Of a stretch of DNA of 35,204 nt, positions 1-8,360 are shown piece after piece (within the stretch, counting starts at the first letter, position 1; every line of letters begins with the position of its first letter). The notes below the pieces were generated by a model. It was given only the letters and a program-made list of their open reading frames with translations. It searched no databases and was not told where the DNA came from. The translations under genes were made by a program, and so were the position numbers. The DNA is from Bifidobacterium breve (GTDB lineage: Bacteria > Actinomycetota > Thermoleophilia > Gaiellales > F1-60-MAGs149): positions 1 through 35,204 of the forward strand of contig CAMAWJ010000004.1 of the NCBI GenBank assembly GCA_945861955.1, given 5' to 3'.

Positions 1-587
1 TCGTGCCAGCAGGAAAGGAGGAGGAGTTTCTTGCGCCCTTGCCGCTGCGGGCGCTGCCGGGAATCGGACCGAAGGCCGATAAGCGGATGCGAACTGCGGG
101 GCTGAAGACGATTGGCAACCTGGCCGACCTGGACGATGCAGATCTGCGACTGGTGTTGCCGGGCGCTGTCGGGTTGGAGTTGCGCGAGCGTGCGCGTGGG
201 ATTGATCTGCGTCCGGTGCTGGCCGAGACGGGCCCTTCGGTCTCGATTGGGCACGAGGAGACGTTCGACCATGACATTACGGATCCGGCGATCCTGTCGG
301 AGCACGCTGCTCGCATGGCCGCGTCTGTCACCGAGCGATTGGTCAAGGAGGGGCGGGTTGCACAGACGGTCACGATCAAGCTGCGGTATCCCGATTTTCG
401 GATCTTGTCACGGGCTCGCTCGGCGAGTGCGCCGACGGCTGATCCAATCGAGATTACGCGGCTTGCGGAGGTTGCGCTGGAGCGAGCACTGCGTGACCGC
501 GAGCCGCCCGTGCGCCTACTCGGAGTGACAGTTTCGCGCCTGATCGAGGGCGAACAGTTGCACTTACGACTCGACGAAGAGGCCTAG
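1..587 (+). CDS. dinB: DNA polymerase IV (Y-family), C-terminal part, truncated by window start
   Basis: ORF 3..587 contains a HhH-like thumb motif (LRALPGIGPKADKRMRTAGLKTIGNLADL) and a little-finger domain (SIGHEETFDHDITD...VTIKLRYPDF), typical of DinB C-termini. Confidence 0.9.
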   Translation, partial: VPAGKEEEFLAPLPLRALPGIGPKADKRMRTAGLKTIGNLADLDDADLRLVLPGAVGLELRERARGIDLRPVLAETGPSVSIGHEETFDHDITDPAILSEHAARMAASVTERLVKEGRVAQTVTIKLRYPDFRILSRARSASAPTADPIEITRLAEVALERALRDREPPVRLLGVTVSRLIEGEQLHLRLDEEA

Positions 588-605
588 AAATCAGGACTAG
601 AAATA

Positions 606-644
606 CGAAAGGCTCGGAGACCGCTGGGGTCTCCGAGCCTTTCG
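606..644. terminator. Bidirectional intrinsic-type hairpin between convergent genes
   Basis: Perfect 17-bp inverted repeat CGAAAGGCTCGGAGACC-gctgg-GGTCTCCGAGCCTTTCG just after the dinB stop and before the end of the convergent minus-strand gene. Confidence 0.85.
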
Positions 645-669
645 CTCAGTCCACGTTGTGCTTGAAGGG

Positions 670-1083
670 CTAGGCGCTGAGCGCGTGCTCTTCGAGATGC
701 GAGTGCGACGGGCAGTACTCGCGGCTTGGCAGCGGCGTGCGCTGACAAGGCTTGCCCTTGCGGGTGGTTGCGCGGCAGGGGGCGATGACACCTTCGCCGT
801 GGCGCTCGATCTCGTCGCGAATGAAGTCCTGCGCGAGGCCAACGAAGCGCTCGATCGTGTAGTAGACGCGAGCCTGCTCCGTGATCGGGAAGTAGTAACG
901 CACTTCCTGGAAGAGGCTGCGGGCCGGCTTCGGGAAGTAGCGGGAGTCGCGGGCGAGGCGCTCGATGGTGCTCTCGCAGGCGGCGAGGATTCGACGACGT
1001 GCCTCAACGACCGACACGGTGTCGGGGGAGGGGTCGATGGCGTCCTTGATTTCGACGTAGATCTGTCGGCTAAAGCGATACAT
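670..1083 (-). CDS. Hypothetical protein with C-terminal Cys/His zinc-knuckle-like motif
   Basis: 137-aa ORF; C-terminus CRATTRKGKPCQRTPLPSREYCPSHSH has a C-x(n)-C-x(n)-YCxxH arrangement. Confidence 0.75.
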   Translation of the reverse strand: MYRFSRQIYVEIKDAIDPSPDTVSVVEARRRILAACESTIERLARDSRYFPKPARSLFQEVRYYFPITEQARVYYTIERFVGLAQDFIRDEIERHGEGVIAPCRATTRKGKPCQRTPLPSREYCPSHSHLEEHALSA

Positions 1084-1190
1084 AGGAACTCTTTCTTCGA
1101 ACGTACGTGGGCAATCGCACCACGTACCAAGTGCGAAATGAGGGAGAAGCGGTGCGCTCCGCAGGCAGACCTGCTAGGCGCGTGGGACGC

Positions 1191-1219
1191 ACTATACCGG
1201 TGATACGTTCTCCGCACAA
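1191..1219 (-). promoter_or_regulatory. Predicted sigma70-type promoter for the 670..1083 gene
   Basis: On the minus strand TTGTGC-N17-TATAGT, about 100 nt upstream of the start codon. Confidence 0.45.
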
Positions 1220-1296
1220 GGCATTGTGATAAAAAGCACAAACGGCGATGTGTGAAGCGCGACTAACGCCCGAGCCATCAGGCGTTGAGGGCGCCG

Positions 1297-2046
1297 CTAC
1301 GGCTGAACTTCGCGCGCGTACGCGTCGGGGTAGCCCTGACCCTGAATGGTCGTGGCCGCCAAAGCCGCTTCGTCCTTCGTGGCATACGGCCCCGAGAACA
1401 CGGCCCAGTAACCTGGGTTGAGCGACGGGAACAGGGAAGAGTCGAGCACGCCGACCATCGGCACGCCAGCGGCAGTTGCCTGATCGGCGACTGCTAGGGC
1501 ATCGGCCTCGGTAAAGCTGGCAGCGTCTTTCGAAGCGAGGATCACCGCGTAGCCACTCTGGTCGGCAGGCCAGCCACTCGCTGTGCCAGCGGTGTCCGTT
1601 ATGCCGGTGTCGGTGATACCCGTGTCCGTCATGCCGGTGTCGATGATCCCCGTGTCGGTCATGCCAGTGTCGATGATCCCCGTGTCGGTAATGCCCGTGT
1701 CCGTGATACCGGTAGCCGTCGTCGCCGAGGTCGTGACCGGATCTTCGCCATCGTTCGTGGTACGCAAGGCGACCCAGGCAAGACCAACACCCGCGATGAT
1801 CAAGACCACCGCAATGATTGCCAAAATCGAGGTGTTGCGGTTGGCGAACGCGGAGCCTCCACCCGGCGGCGGTGGAATCTCGTCGACCGCGAGGCGCTCG
1901 CCACATTCGAGGCAGTAGCGCTGATCCGATCGCATCGGCGAGAGACAGGCCGGGCAGCGAGCAACATCGTCAGCCGGCAGTGGCGCTTCGAACTGTGGAC
2001 CGCCCGAGAGTGGACCGTCGATCGTGGGCTGGTCGTCGCTGCTCAC
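1297..2046 (-). CDS. Membrane protein: N-terminal zinc ribbon, one TM helix, TG(I/M)(T/I)D repeat linker, C-terminal SPOR-like domain
   Basis: CPACLSPMRSDQRYCLECG zinc ribbon, hydrophobic stretch SILAIIAVVLIIAGVGLAWVAL, 5-residue repeats, then GYAVILASKDAASFTEADALAVADQA...YWAVFSGPYATKDEA. GTG start at 2046 overlaps the upstream TGA (GTGA). Confidence 0.7.
   Translation of the reverse strand: MSSDDQPTIDGPLSGGPQFEAPLPADDVARCPACLSPMRSDQRYCLECGERLAVDEIPPPPGGGSAFANRNTSILAIIAVVLIIAGVGLAWVALRTTNDGEDPVTTSATTATGITDTGITDTGIIDTGMTDTGIIDTGMTDTGITDTGITDTAGTASGWPADQSGYAVILASKDAASFTEADALAVADQATAAGVPMVGVLDSSLFPSLNPGYWAVFSGPYATKDEAALAATTIQGQGYPDAYAREVQP
1592..1711. repeat. Eight tandem 15-bp repeats (GTGTCSGTNATNCCN) inside a coding region
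   Basis: Eight contiguous 15-nt units beginning GTGTC at 1592, 1607, 1622, 1637, 1652, 1667, 1682 and 1697; encode TG(I/M)(T/I)D repeats on the minus strand. Confidence 0.9.
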
Positions 2047-2516
2047 TGAGTGGGCGTCCCGCAGTAGGCGCAAAAGTTTCCGTCGAGGGGAATTGCTCCT
2101 GTGCAGCTCGTGCACTTCTTCGACGACATCGCAACGGTTCCCGGCGGTAGCGCGGTCCGCCCACTCGCCGCATGCAGCGTGAGGGCGCCGTCGATCTCGC
2201 GCGCACGTTGCTCGACAGTGACGGCCTCGGCGGCACGCAGCCGCAAGAGATGGAAGTTGAACTGGTCGCGGCGGGCCATCTCGATCAGGAGTCCGCCAAG
2301 GTCGCCACGTAACTCTTGGTAGCGGCGCGCGAGCCCGGCGCGTTCCTTGCGCAACTCGCTCGCAGCCTTCTTGGCCTCGCCGGGAGCCGAGGAGACCTGT
2401 TGGATCTGCTTGCCCTTGGCGTCCCGCACTCCACTTGCGGCAACGGTCACGACAACATCCCCAGCAGAGTTAGGTCGTTGCGCAGACAGTCGCGCTCGGT
2501 CGGAAAAGCCTCCCAT
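2043..2516 (-). CDS. Coiled-coil protein with C-terminal zinc ribbon
   Basis: From MGGFSDRARLSAQ; Ala/Arg/Glu-rich helical region, then CTSCTGAIPLDGNFCAYCGTPTQ. Stop overlaps the GTG of the next gene. Confidence 0.7.
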   Translation of the reverse strand: MGGFSDRARLSAQRPNSAGDVVVTVAASGVRDAKGKQIQQVSSAPGEAKKAASELRKERAGLARRYQELRGDLGGLLIEMARRDQFNFHLLRLRAAEAVTVEQRAREIDGALTLHAASGRTALPPGTVAMSSKKCTSCTGAIPLDGNFCAYCGTPTQ

Positions 2517-2525
2517 TGCGCTTGG

Positions 2526-2531
2526 AGTATA
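2526..2531 (-). promoter_or_regulatory. Predicted -10 element (TATACT) for a possibly leaderless transcript
   Basis: Minus strand TATACT ends about 10 nt before the ATG at 2516; no convincing -35. Confidence 0.35.
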
Positions 2532-2646
2532 CGGGGAATCGCACGCGCATCTGGTTCCACATCGGTGAAGACACGCTCGCAGCACTGCTGGCGCAGGTTC
2601 CGGTGTTGCGTCACGATGCAGGGGTTCAGCTATCCGCGGAGGCGAC

Positions 2647-3501
2647 ATGACGCACATTGTTGGAGTGGTCGGGCTTGGCACCATGGGCGCCGGGATCGTG
2701 CAGGTCTGCCTCGCCGCGGGGCACACCGTGATTGGGATGGATGGCGTTGAGGCTGCCCGTGACAATCTTGCTGGCCGTGTCGAAAAGGGTCTTCAGCGCG
2801 GTGTTGCCAAAGGCACGATGACGGTCGAGGACTGCGCCGCTGCGCTTGCGCGCCTGTCCACCACTGACAGCGTTGACGGTTTCGCCGATGCTGATCTGGT
2901 CATCGAGGCGATTGCCGAGATCCCACAGGTCAAGCACGACCTGTTTCGCGAGCTCGCGGCGGCGACCAAGCCGGACGCGATCCTAGCCACGAACACATCG
3001 GCAATTAGCGTGACGGGTATCGCCGAGGCGAGCGGTCGCGCCGAGCGCGTCGTCGGCCTGCACTTCTTTAACCCCGCACCCGTGATGCCGCTCGTCGAGG
3101 TTGTCCATACCCAACATGTCGATCCCGCCGTCTACGCGGCCGCGATCGAGTTTGCCGAGGGGCTCGGCAAAGAGGCGGTTCCGTGCCCTGATACCCCGGG
3201 CTTCATTGTCAATCGCATTCTCGTGCCGATGCTCAACGACGCGGTGCGCACGTACGCCGAGACGGGCGCCGACCCAGCCGACATCGATCGCGCCTTGCAG
3301 GCGGGAGCGGGCTGGCCAATGGGGCCACTCGCATTGATCGACCTGATTGGCGTTGATGTCCAGGTCCATGCCTCCCAGGCGATTGCGGAGGGTCTGGGCG
3401 ACGACCATTGCACTCCCCATCCACTGCTTTTGCAGATGCTCGAGGAGGGCAAGTTGGGACGCAAGACCGGCGTCGGTTTTCACCGCTACGACGCGTCCTA
3501 A
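2647..3501 (+). CDS. 3-hydroxybutyryl-CoA / 3-hydroxyacyl-CoA dehydrogenase
   Basis: N-terminal NAD-binding GVVGLGTMGAGIVQV, ATNTSAISVTGIA, VGLHFFNPAPVMPLVEVV, DTPGFIVNRIL; typical of the HBDH/PaaH/FadB2 family. Confidence 0.92.
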   Translation: MTHIVGVVGLGTMGAGIVQVCLAAGHTVIGMDGVEAARDNLAGRVEKGLQRGVAKGTMTVEDCAAALARLSTTDSVDGFADADLVIEAIAEIPQVKHDLFRELAAATKPDAILATNTSAISVTGIAEASGRAERVVGLHFFNPAPVMPLVEVVHTQHVDPAVYAAAIEFAEGLGKEAVPCPDTPGFIVNRILVPMLNDAVRTYAETGADPADIDRALQAGAGWPMGPLALIDLIGVDVQVHASQAIAEGLGDDHCTPHPLLLQMLEEGKLGRKTGVGFHRYDAS

Positions 3502-3546
3502 CGTAACCATCACACCTTGCTGTCGTTAGGAGAGCATAATGCGCGT

Positions 3547-4014
3547 GTGCTTCGCATAGCTCTCGCTCTGGTGATCCTGCTCGTGGCTGTTCCCGTGGCC
3601 GCGGCCAAGTCGTTCGAGATGGAGGCTGCGAGCGGCGAGTTCTCCTACCGCGGTGCTGCGGGCTTTGACTCGATGGTGGTGATCGAAGTGATCAGTGCGG
3701 GGGCGCAGTTGAGTGGGCCGCTGGAGCTGAAGGAGAGCATCAAGTGCGTCGACGGACAACCGCTTCAGACCTGCGTCAAGATCGTCAAGGGCAAGGCGCC
3801 AGTCGAGATGCGTGTGCTGACGCCGGTCACGGTGAGTTTGCAGCGACGAGGCTCGTTTACGCTGACGGTTCGTCGCGCCACGTCCCTGGCCAACGTTTGG
3901 GTGAGCGGCTGTGGTCACGTTGGCTTGCGAGGCTCGGGTACGTATCAGGCGGACGGTGGTGTCGATGTCACCTACGTTGCGAAGGACAAACCGACTAATT
4001 TGCGGTTGAAGTAG
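3547..4014 (+). CDS. Secreted hypothetical protein
   Basis: Signal peptide VLRIALALVILLVAVPVAAAKS. ORF track starts at TTG 3517, but GTG 3547 fits the signal peptide better. Confidence 0.6.
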   Translation: MLRIALALVILLVAVPVAAAKSFEMEAASGEFSYRGAAGFDSMVVIEVISAGAQLSGPLELKESIKCVDGQPLQTCVKIVKGKAPVEMRVLTPVTVSLQRRGSFTLTVRRATSLANVWVSGCGHVGLRGSGTYQADGGVDVTYVAKDKPTNLRLK

Positions 4015-4023
4015 CGAGGGACG

Positions 4024-4710
4024 ATGGCCGAGCGCATTCTGATTGTTGAAGACGAGATCAACATTGCGACGCCCATCAAGACGTACCTCGAGAAGGCCGG
4101 CTTCGACGTTGATCACGCACTGACGGGTGCCGATGCGTTGCGGCTGATGGAGGCGACGCCGCCGAACCTGATTGTCCTCGACCTCAACCTGCCCGATATT
4201 GATGGTCTCGAGGTGTGTCGGCGGATTCGCGCCACCTCGCAGGTGCCGATCATCATGGTGACGGCGCGCGACGATGACATCGACAAGATTGTTGGTCTTG
4301 AGGTTGGTGCTGACGATTACCTGACGAAGCCGTTCAACGTGCGTGAGTTGGTGGCGCGCGTCAAGGCGATCTTGCGGCGCGCACCGACAACGGCACAGCC
4401 GATTGGTGGGGTCTTGACACACGGTGGCGTCTCGATCGATCGTGGTCGTCACGAGGTCATGCTCAACGGCGAGATTGTTCAGCTTGCACCCAAGGAGTTC
4501 GATCTGCTGTGGACGTTGCTGGAGGAGCGCGGCCATGTGTTGACGCGCGATCAGCTACTCGAGCGTGTCTGGGGATATACGTTCGCGGGTGACACGCGCA
4601 CGGTCGATGTTCACGTTCGTCAGTTGCGGCGCAAACTTGGTGACGATTGTCCGGTCGTGACGGTGTGGGGCGTGGGGTACAAGGTCGGCGACGATGTTGC
4701 TGCTCCGTAG
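4024..4710 (+). CDS. OmpR-family response regulator
   Basis: Receiver ILIVEDEINIATPIKTYLEKAGF...DLNLPDIDGLEV...TKPFNVREL and winged-helix C-terminus TRDQLLERVWGYTFAGDTRTVDVHVRQLRRKLG. Confidence 0.93.
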   Translation: MAERILIVEDEINIATPIKTYLEKAGFDVDHALTGADALRLMEATPPNLIVLDLNLPDIDGLEVCRRIRATSQVPIIMVTARDDDIDKIVGLEVGADDYLTKPFNVRELVARVKAILRRAPTTAQPIGGVLTHGGVSIDRGRHEVMLNGEIVQLAPKEFDLLWTLLEERGHVLTRDQLLERVWGYTFAGDTRTVDVHVRQLRRKLGDDCPVVTVWGVGYKVGDDVAAP

Positions 4711-6175
4711 TCTGCGCGCGCGGCTACTGATCATCGGGATCGTGCCTGTGCTTGCAGCATTGATCGTGACGGCCGTGATGACGGTGCGGTCGGTCAACCA
4801 GTTTTCGGAGTCTCAGCGGTACGAGGCACGCACGCAGCAGGAGCGCGATTTGAAGCGCTTGACGACGGGCCTATCGCGCGAGTTCGCGCCGCTGATTGGC
4901 GGGCTGTTCATCGGCAAGAAAAATGATGTGCTGCAAAGCGTGCACCTCGAGTACGCCTACGGCAGCTCGTTGTATTTCATCGCAACGATGCAGAGCGCCA
5001 CGGTGAACGCCAAGGGGCTGGACTTAAAAGAACTGCAATGGGATCAACCACTGTCCGCCACGATCGAAAAGCGCCTCGGCGACGGTCAGGCAGTTGTGAT
5101 CCCCGCCCAGTACGTGCCCGCGGCACTCAGTGGCGATGTCGTGGTGGCCCGCGGGTTGTTTCCCACAGAGCAGAGCGATTTTCTTGGGGCCAGCCCGGGC
5201 CTCTTGGTCGTGGCACGCCCGGCCGTCCAGGTCTCCTCACCCGCGGGCACGCTGCGGCGCGCGCTGATTCCAGCGTTTGCTGTTGGCACTGCGGTGGCGA
5301 TTATTCTTGCGCTCGTGCTTGGCCTTCGACTTGTCCGTCCGTTGCGACGACTGGCGGCGGCGGCACGAGCGGTGGCGCGTGGTGACGATGATGTGCCGCT
5401 CGACACGACGCGGGTCGATGAGATTGGGATGGTCAATCGCGCGTTTTCCGACATGACTGTGAGGCTGACGGAGGCTCGCGACACCGAGCGCCTCTTCCTG
5501 ATGCGCGTCTCGCACGAGTTGCGTACGCCATTGACGGCGATTCGTGGCCAGGTCGACGCCTTGGCCGACGGCATTTTCGATGATGAGGTTTCGCGTCAGA
5601 CGGCGTATGAGGCGATTACGGCCGAGTCGTTGCGTCTCAATCGTCTCGTGGGAGATTTGCTGGACCTCGCTCGGCTGCAGGCAAAGCGTTTTGGGCTCGA
5701 GGCCGACGAGGTCGATCTCAACGTATTGCTTGAGCAGGTTGTGACGGGTCAGGGTTCCGAGGCGCGCGAGCGAGAAATCGCGATCGGGTTGCAGTCGGGT
5801 GTGCTGCCGGTGGTGATTGGCGATGGCGATCGGATCTTGCAGATCGTCTCGAACCTTGTCCGTAATGCGGTTCGCTGGACGCCAGATGGGGGCACGATCA
5901 CCGTCTCGGCGCTCGCAGAGGCTGGTCGTGTGTGGATTACCGTCGACGACTCTGGGCCGGGTATTCCACTCGAGAAGCGAGCCACGATCTTCCGGGCGTT
6001 CTACACGGAAGACGGTACGGGGACTGGGTTGGGTCTCGCGATTGCTCGCGAACTTTCGGCTGCAATGGGTGGCAGCGTTGTGGTCGGAGATTCGCCGCAT
6101 GGTGGTGCTCGTTTTGTCGTCGAACTCCCGTGCATCCGCGCGCGGGCCGAGAGTGTCTCTGCGACACCTCGGTAA
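4694..6175 (+). CDS. HAMP-domain sensor histidine kinase
   Basis: Two TM segments flanking an extracellular domain, HAMP, RVSHELRTPLTAIRGQVDAL H-box, SNLVRNAVRWTPDGG N-box, DDSGPGIP, GTGLGLAIAREL. Overlaps the response regulator by 17 nt. Confidence 0.93.
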   Translation: MLLLRSLRARLLIIGIVPVLAALIVTAVMTVRSVNQFSESQRYEARTQQERDLKRLTTGLSREFAPLIGGLFIGKKNDVLQSVHLEYAYGSSLYFIATMQSATVNAKGLDLKELQWDQPLSATIEKRLGDGQAVVIPAQYVPAALSGDVVVARGLFPTEQSDFLGASPGLLVVARPAVQVSSPAGTLRRALIPAFAVGTAVAIILALVLGLRLVRPLRRLAAAARAVARGDDDVPLDTTRVDEIGMVNRAFSDMTVRLTEARDTERLFLMRVSHELRTPLTAIRGQVDALADGIFDDEVSRQTAYEAITAESLRLNRLVGDLLDLARLQAKRFGLEADEVDLNVLLEQVVTGQGSEAREREIAIGLQSGVLPVVIGDGDRILQIVSNLVRNAVRWTPDGGTITVSALAEAGRVWITVDDSGPGIPLEKRATIFRAFYTEDGTGTGLGLAIARELSAAMGGSVVVGDSPHGGARFVVELPCIRARAESVSATPR

Positions 6176-6301
6176 GGCTGTTCGCGGACTAGGAGATGGA
6201 GTGACTCACGACCTTGCGGGTGTGCCCGCTCGGCGTTAGGCGAGGTCGGCCATGGTCGGTCTGCGCGATCGGTGGTCGCGCAGAACCTCGCGAGGTGCCA
6301 G

Positions 6302-6511
6302 ATGGAAACACTGTGGACGACGATGGTGCGGTTTATGCACCGACTGACGGATCGGCGCGGGCAGGGCACGGTTGAGTATCTCGGCCTCGTGCTCGCCGTG
6401 GGTGCGCTGCTCTTGGCCGTCTCCGTGCAGGTCAAGGGTGGCGGGGCCGGGATCGGTGGTCAGATCTCGAAATCGATGGAGAAAGCAATCTCCTCGATCA
6501 CTCAGCCCTAG
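6302..6511 (+). CDS. Flp/Fap-type (type IVb) pilin
   Basis: 69 aa; RRG^QGTVEYLGLVLAVGALLLAVSV matches the class III prepilin motif G^XXXXEY followed by a hydrophobic helix. Confidence 0.8.
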   Translation: METLWTTMVRFMHRLTDRRGQGTVEYLGLVLAVGALLLAVSVQVKGGGAGIGGQISKSMEKAISSITQP

Positions 6512-7329
6512 TCTCGGCTCGGCTCGGCTGGCCGATCGTGGCCGGCCGGGCCGACGCACGGGCTGTCGGTCGAGGAAATCATGTCGAGGATCAGTTGATC
6601 ATCGCGCAGCACGCCGATACGCCAGGCCTGGCTGCGTGACAGCGGCGAGTTTGTGGTGCGGGTCGCCGTTAGGAGGATGACGGGACGGCAGAGGACGATG
6701 TCGTCTGCACGCGTTGCTGGTGGCTGGGGGTCAGCACCAGCGGACAGGCTGGCCAGCAGCTGGATGGCGCTGAGCGCCAGACCGAGTGGTCGCGCGATGC
6801 GGTCGGCCACGATACCGGCTCCGTCCCAGCCCAATGCGGTTGCAGCAGCGACGGTGCGATCTGTCTTTGTCGTTTGGCCGGCGGCGTAGAGCGCCTCATC
6901 GCTCGCCGTAATGACCCGCAGAGAGATCTCGCCGGTTCCGCGTGCAACGATGCGGCGCGTGCCAGAGCGGCTCGGCAGGGAGCGGATCGTCAGATCGGCC
7001 AACCATGAAGAGTGGCGCACGGGAAGGCGCGTGACGATCGCCGCACGCAGCTGTTGATCGGCTGCGTCTGTGCCAATCGACTCGGCGAGCCAGGCGCGTG
7101 CGCCATTCAGCGAGATTGCCCCCGCACGACCAGACAGCGCGTGGTCGAGTGCGAGCGTGGCTGCTGGCGGTGGTGTCGCCGTCCTGTCGAGTCGCTCGGT
7201 GATCGTCTGGACGAGATTGGTATGAACGACCATTACGGTCGTCGTGGTGAGCAGTGCGGCAATGACGAGCAGGATCGCCAGCCACTCCACGCTCGCCTGG
7301 CCGCGGCGCGGGTCAGCAGGAGACTGCAT
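6508..7329 (-). CDS. Large pilin-like protein with type IVb prepilin N-terminus (paralog A)
   Basis: RRG^QASVEWLAILLVIAALLTTTTVMVV N-terminus; similar layout and C-terminal block to the neighbouring 7313..8143 product. Confidence 0.7.
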   Translation of the reverse strand: MQSPADPRRGQASVEWLAILLVIAALLTTTTVMVVHTNLVQTITERLDRTATPPPAATLALDHALSGRAGAISLNGARAWLAESIGTDAADQQLRAAIVTRLPVRHSSWLADLTIRSLPSRSGTRRIVARGTGEISLRVITASDEALYAAGQTTKTDRTVAAATALGWDGAGIVADRIARPLGLALSAIQLLASLSAGADPQPPATRADDIVLCRPVILLTATRTTNSPLSRSQAWRIGVLRDDQLILDMISSTDSPCVGPAGHDRPAEPSRD

Positions 7330-8143
7330 GGCTCCAGACCAGCTCGTGCTCGATCAGGCGTCCGGCACGAACGACAGCAATGTCGACTGCGGCGATCTGC
7401 GTGCCGAGTCGTAGACGGGTCGCCTCGAGCGGGTGGTGGTCGACCCACGTCGTGGTTGCGTGGTTGGTGCGCCAGACGAAGCGACAGATGATGACGTCGC
7501 CCTCGCGGCTCCCTGCGGGCGTGCCGCGCGTTGCGGTCTCGGCGGCGGCCGCACCAGCACCAATCACGATTGCAGCCGCGGCCGTCGCAGGATTGATCGA
7601 GCTGATCAGGGTGACAACGCCAGACGTACCGAGTTCGATGGCTTTGCTGGCCCCTGATGCTGACTGCGAGGCAAGCCAGCGCCGCTCATCGTCGGCCGAG
7701 ACGAGCCGTAGCGTGCGGGTCGCGCGGGGCGCCTCGGAGGACCACGCGCCGCTGGTGACGCTTGTCCCGACGCCGTTGAACTCCGCTCGGGCCAGCGCCC
7801 ACGCCGGGTCGGTGAGGGGGCGCAGGCGACCCGTGACAGCAGGTGGCGTCGCGGCTCGTAAGGCGTGCGAGAGAACGAGGGCTCGCGCCTCGGTTGGGCC
7901 GATCTCCTGGCTTAAGCGTTCGATCGCATCGTTGATCGTTGGGCCCGACCCAGTCATCGCCGCATCTACATAAGCCAGGGCGGCCGGGCTGGCCGTCGGG
8001 GGCTCCGAACGATCGAACGCGGACTGGACAGCGGCAACGATGCCACTGGCAGGGAGCGTTGTGGCACCGATTGCAAGCAGTGCGGCAACACAGCCGACCA
8101 GCACGACGTATTCGACAGTGCTCTGGCCGCGTTGCGATCGCAT
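7313..8143 (-). CDS. Large pilin-like protein with type IVb prepilin N-terminus (paralog B)
   Basis: QRG^QSTVEYVVLVGCVAALLAIG N-terminus; 276 aa; overlaps 6508..7329 by 17 nt. Confidence 0.7.
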   Translation of the reverse strand: MRSQRGQSTVEYVVLVGCVAALLAIGATTLPASGIVAAVQSAFDRSEPPTASPAALAYVDAAMTGSGPTINDAIERLSQEIGPTEARALVLSHALRAATPPAVTGRLRPLTDPAWALARAEFNGVGTSVTSGAWSSEAPRATRTLRLVSADDERRWLASQSASGASKAIELGTSGVVTLISSINPATAAAAIVIGAGAAAAETATRGTPAGSREGDVIICRFVWRTNHATTTWVDHHPLEATRLRLGTQIAAVDIAVVRAGRLIEHELVWSHAVSC

Positions 8144-8360
8144 AGGAACAGCATGCGTGAGGGGCGGCGCCAGCGGCCGCGCGGTGTGGCCCTAGCTCGA
8201 CGCGCTCTGTGGCGGAGAACGCACCATCCGCTACGAGTGGCTCACGGCAATGCATGGATGGCGAGTGGGTTCAGACGCGTTCTGCGTGCCACTGCGTCTC
8301 AACTCGGTGCCTTCTTGGCCAGAGGCTCTGCGTCTCTGCGCGAGCGAGCGCCAGAACTAT

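Noticed and set aside
1098-1111. CGAACGTACGTGGG as a LexA box upstream of the 670..1083 gene
   Set aside because: Second half-site is degenerate, so it is too weak to claim.
1592-1711. Possible CRISPR array
   Set aside because: Units are contiguous 15-bp repeats without spacers and encode a protein linker.
1070-1906. 278-aa minus-strand ORF rich in His/Gly (GHGHYRHGDHRHWHD...)
   Set aside because: Out-of-frame reading of the 15-bp tandem repeat; the overlapping frame encodes a coherent zinc-ribbon/TM/SPOR protein.
1583-1918. Plus-strand ORF with VMPVSVIPVS repeats
   Set aside because: Antisense reading of the same tandem repeat; no independent start context or domain.
3526-4536. 336-aa antisense ORF over the secreted protein and response regulator
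   Set aside because: No recognisable domain; opposite a clear OmpR-family regulator.
8144-8360. ORFs in the 217-bp gap between the pilin paralog and coiled-coil gene
   Set aside because: Plus-strand ORFs here (8132..8443, 8209..8826) are low-complexity Arg/Ser/Ala readings over opposite-strand genes; treated as intergenic.
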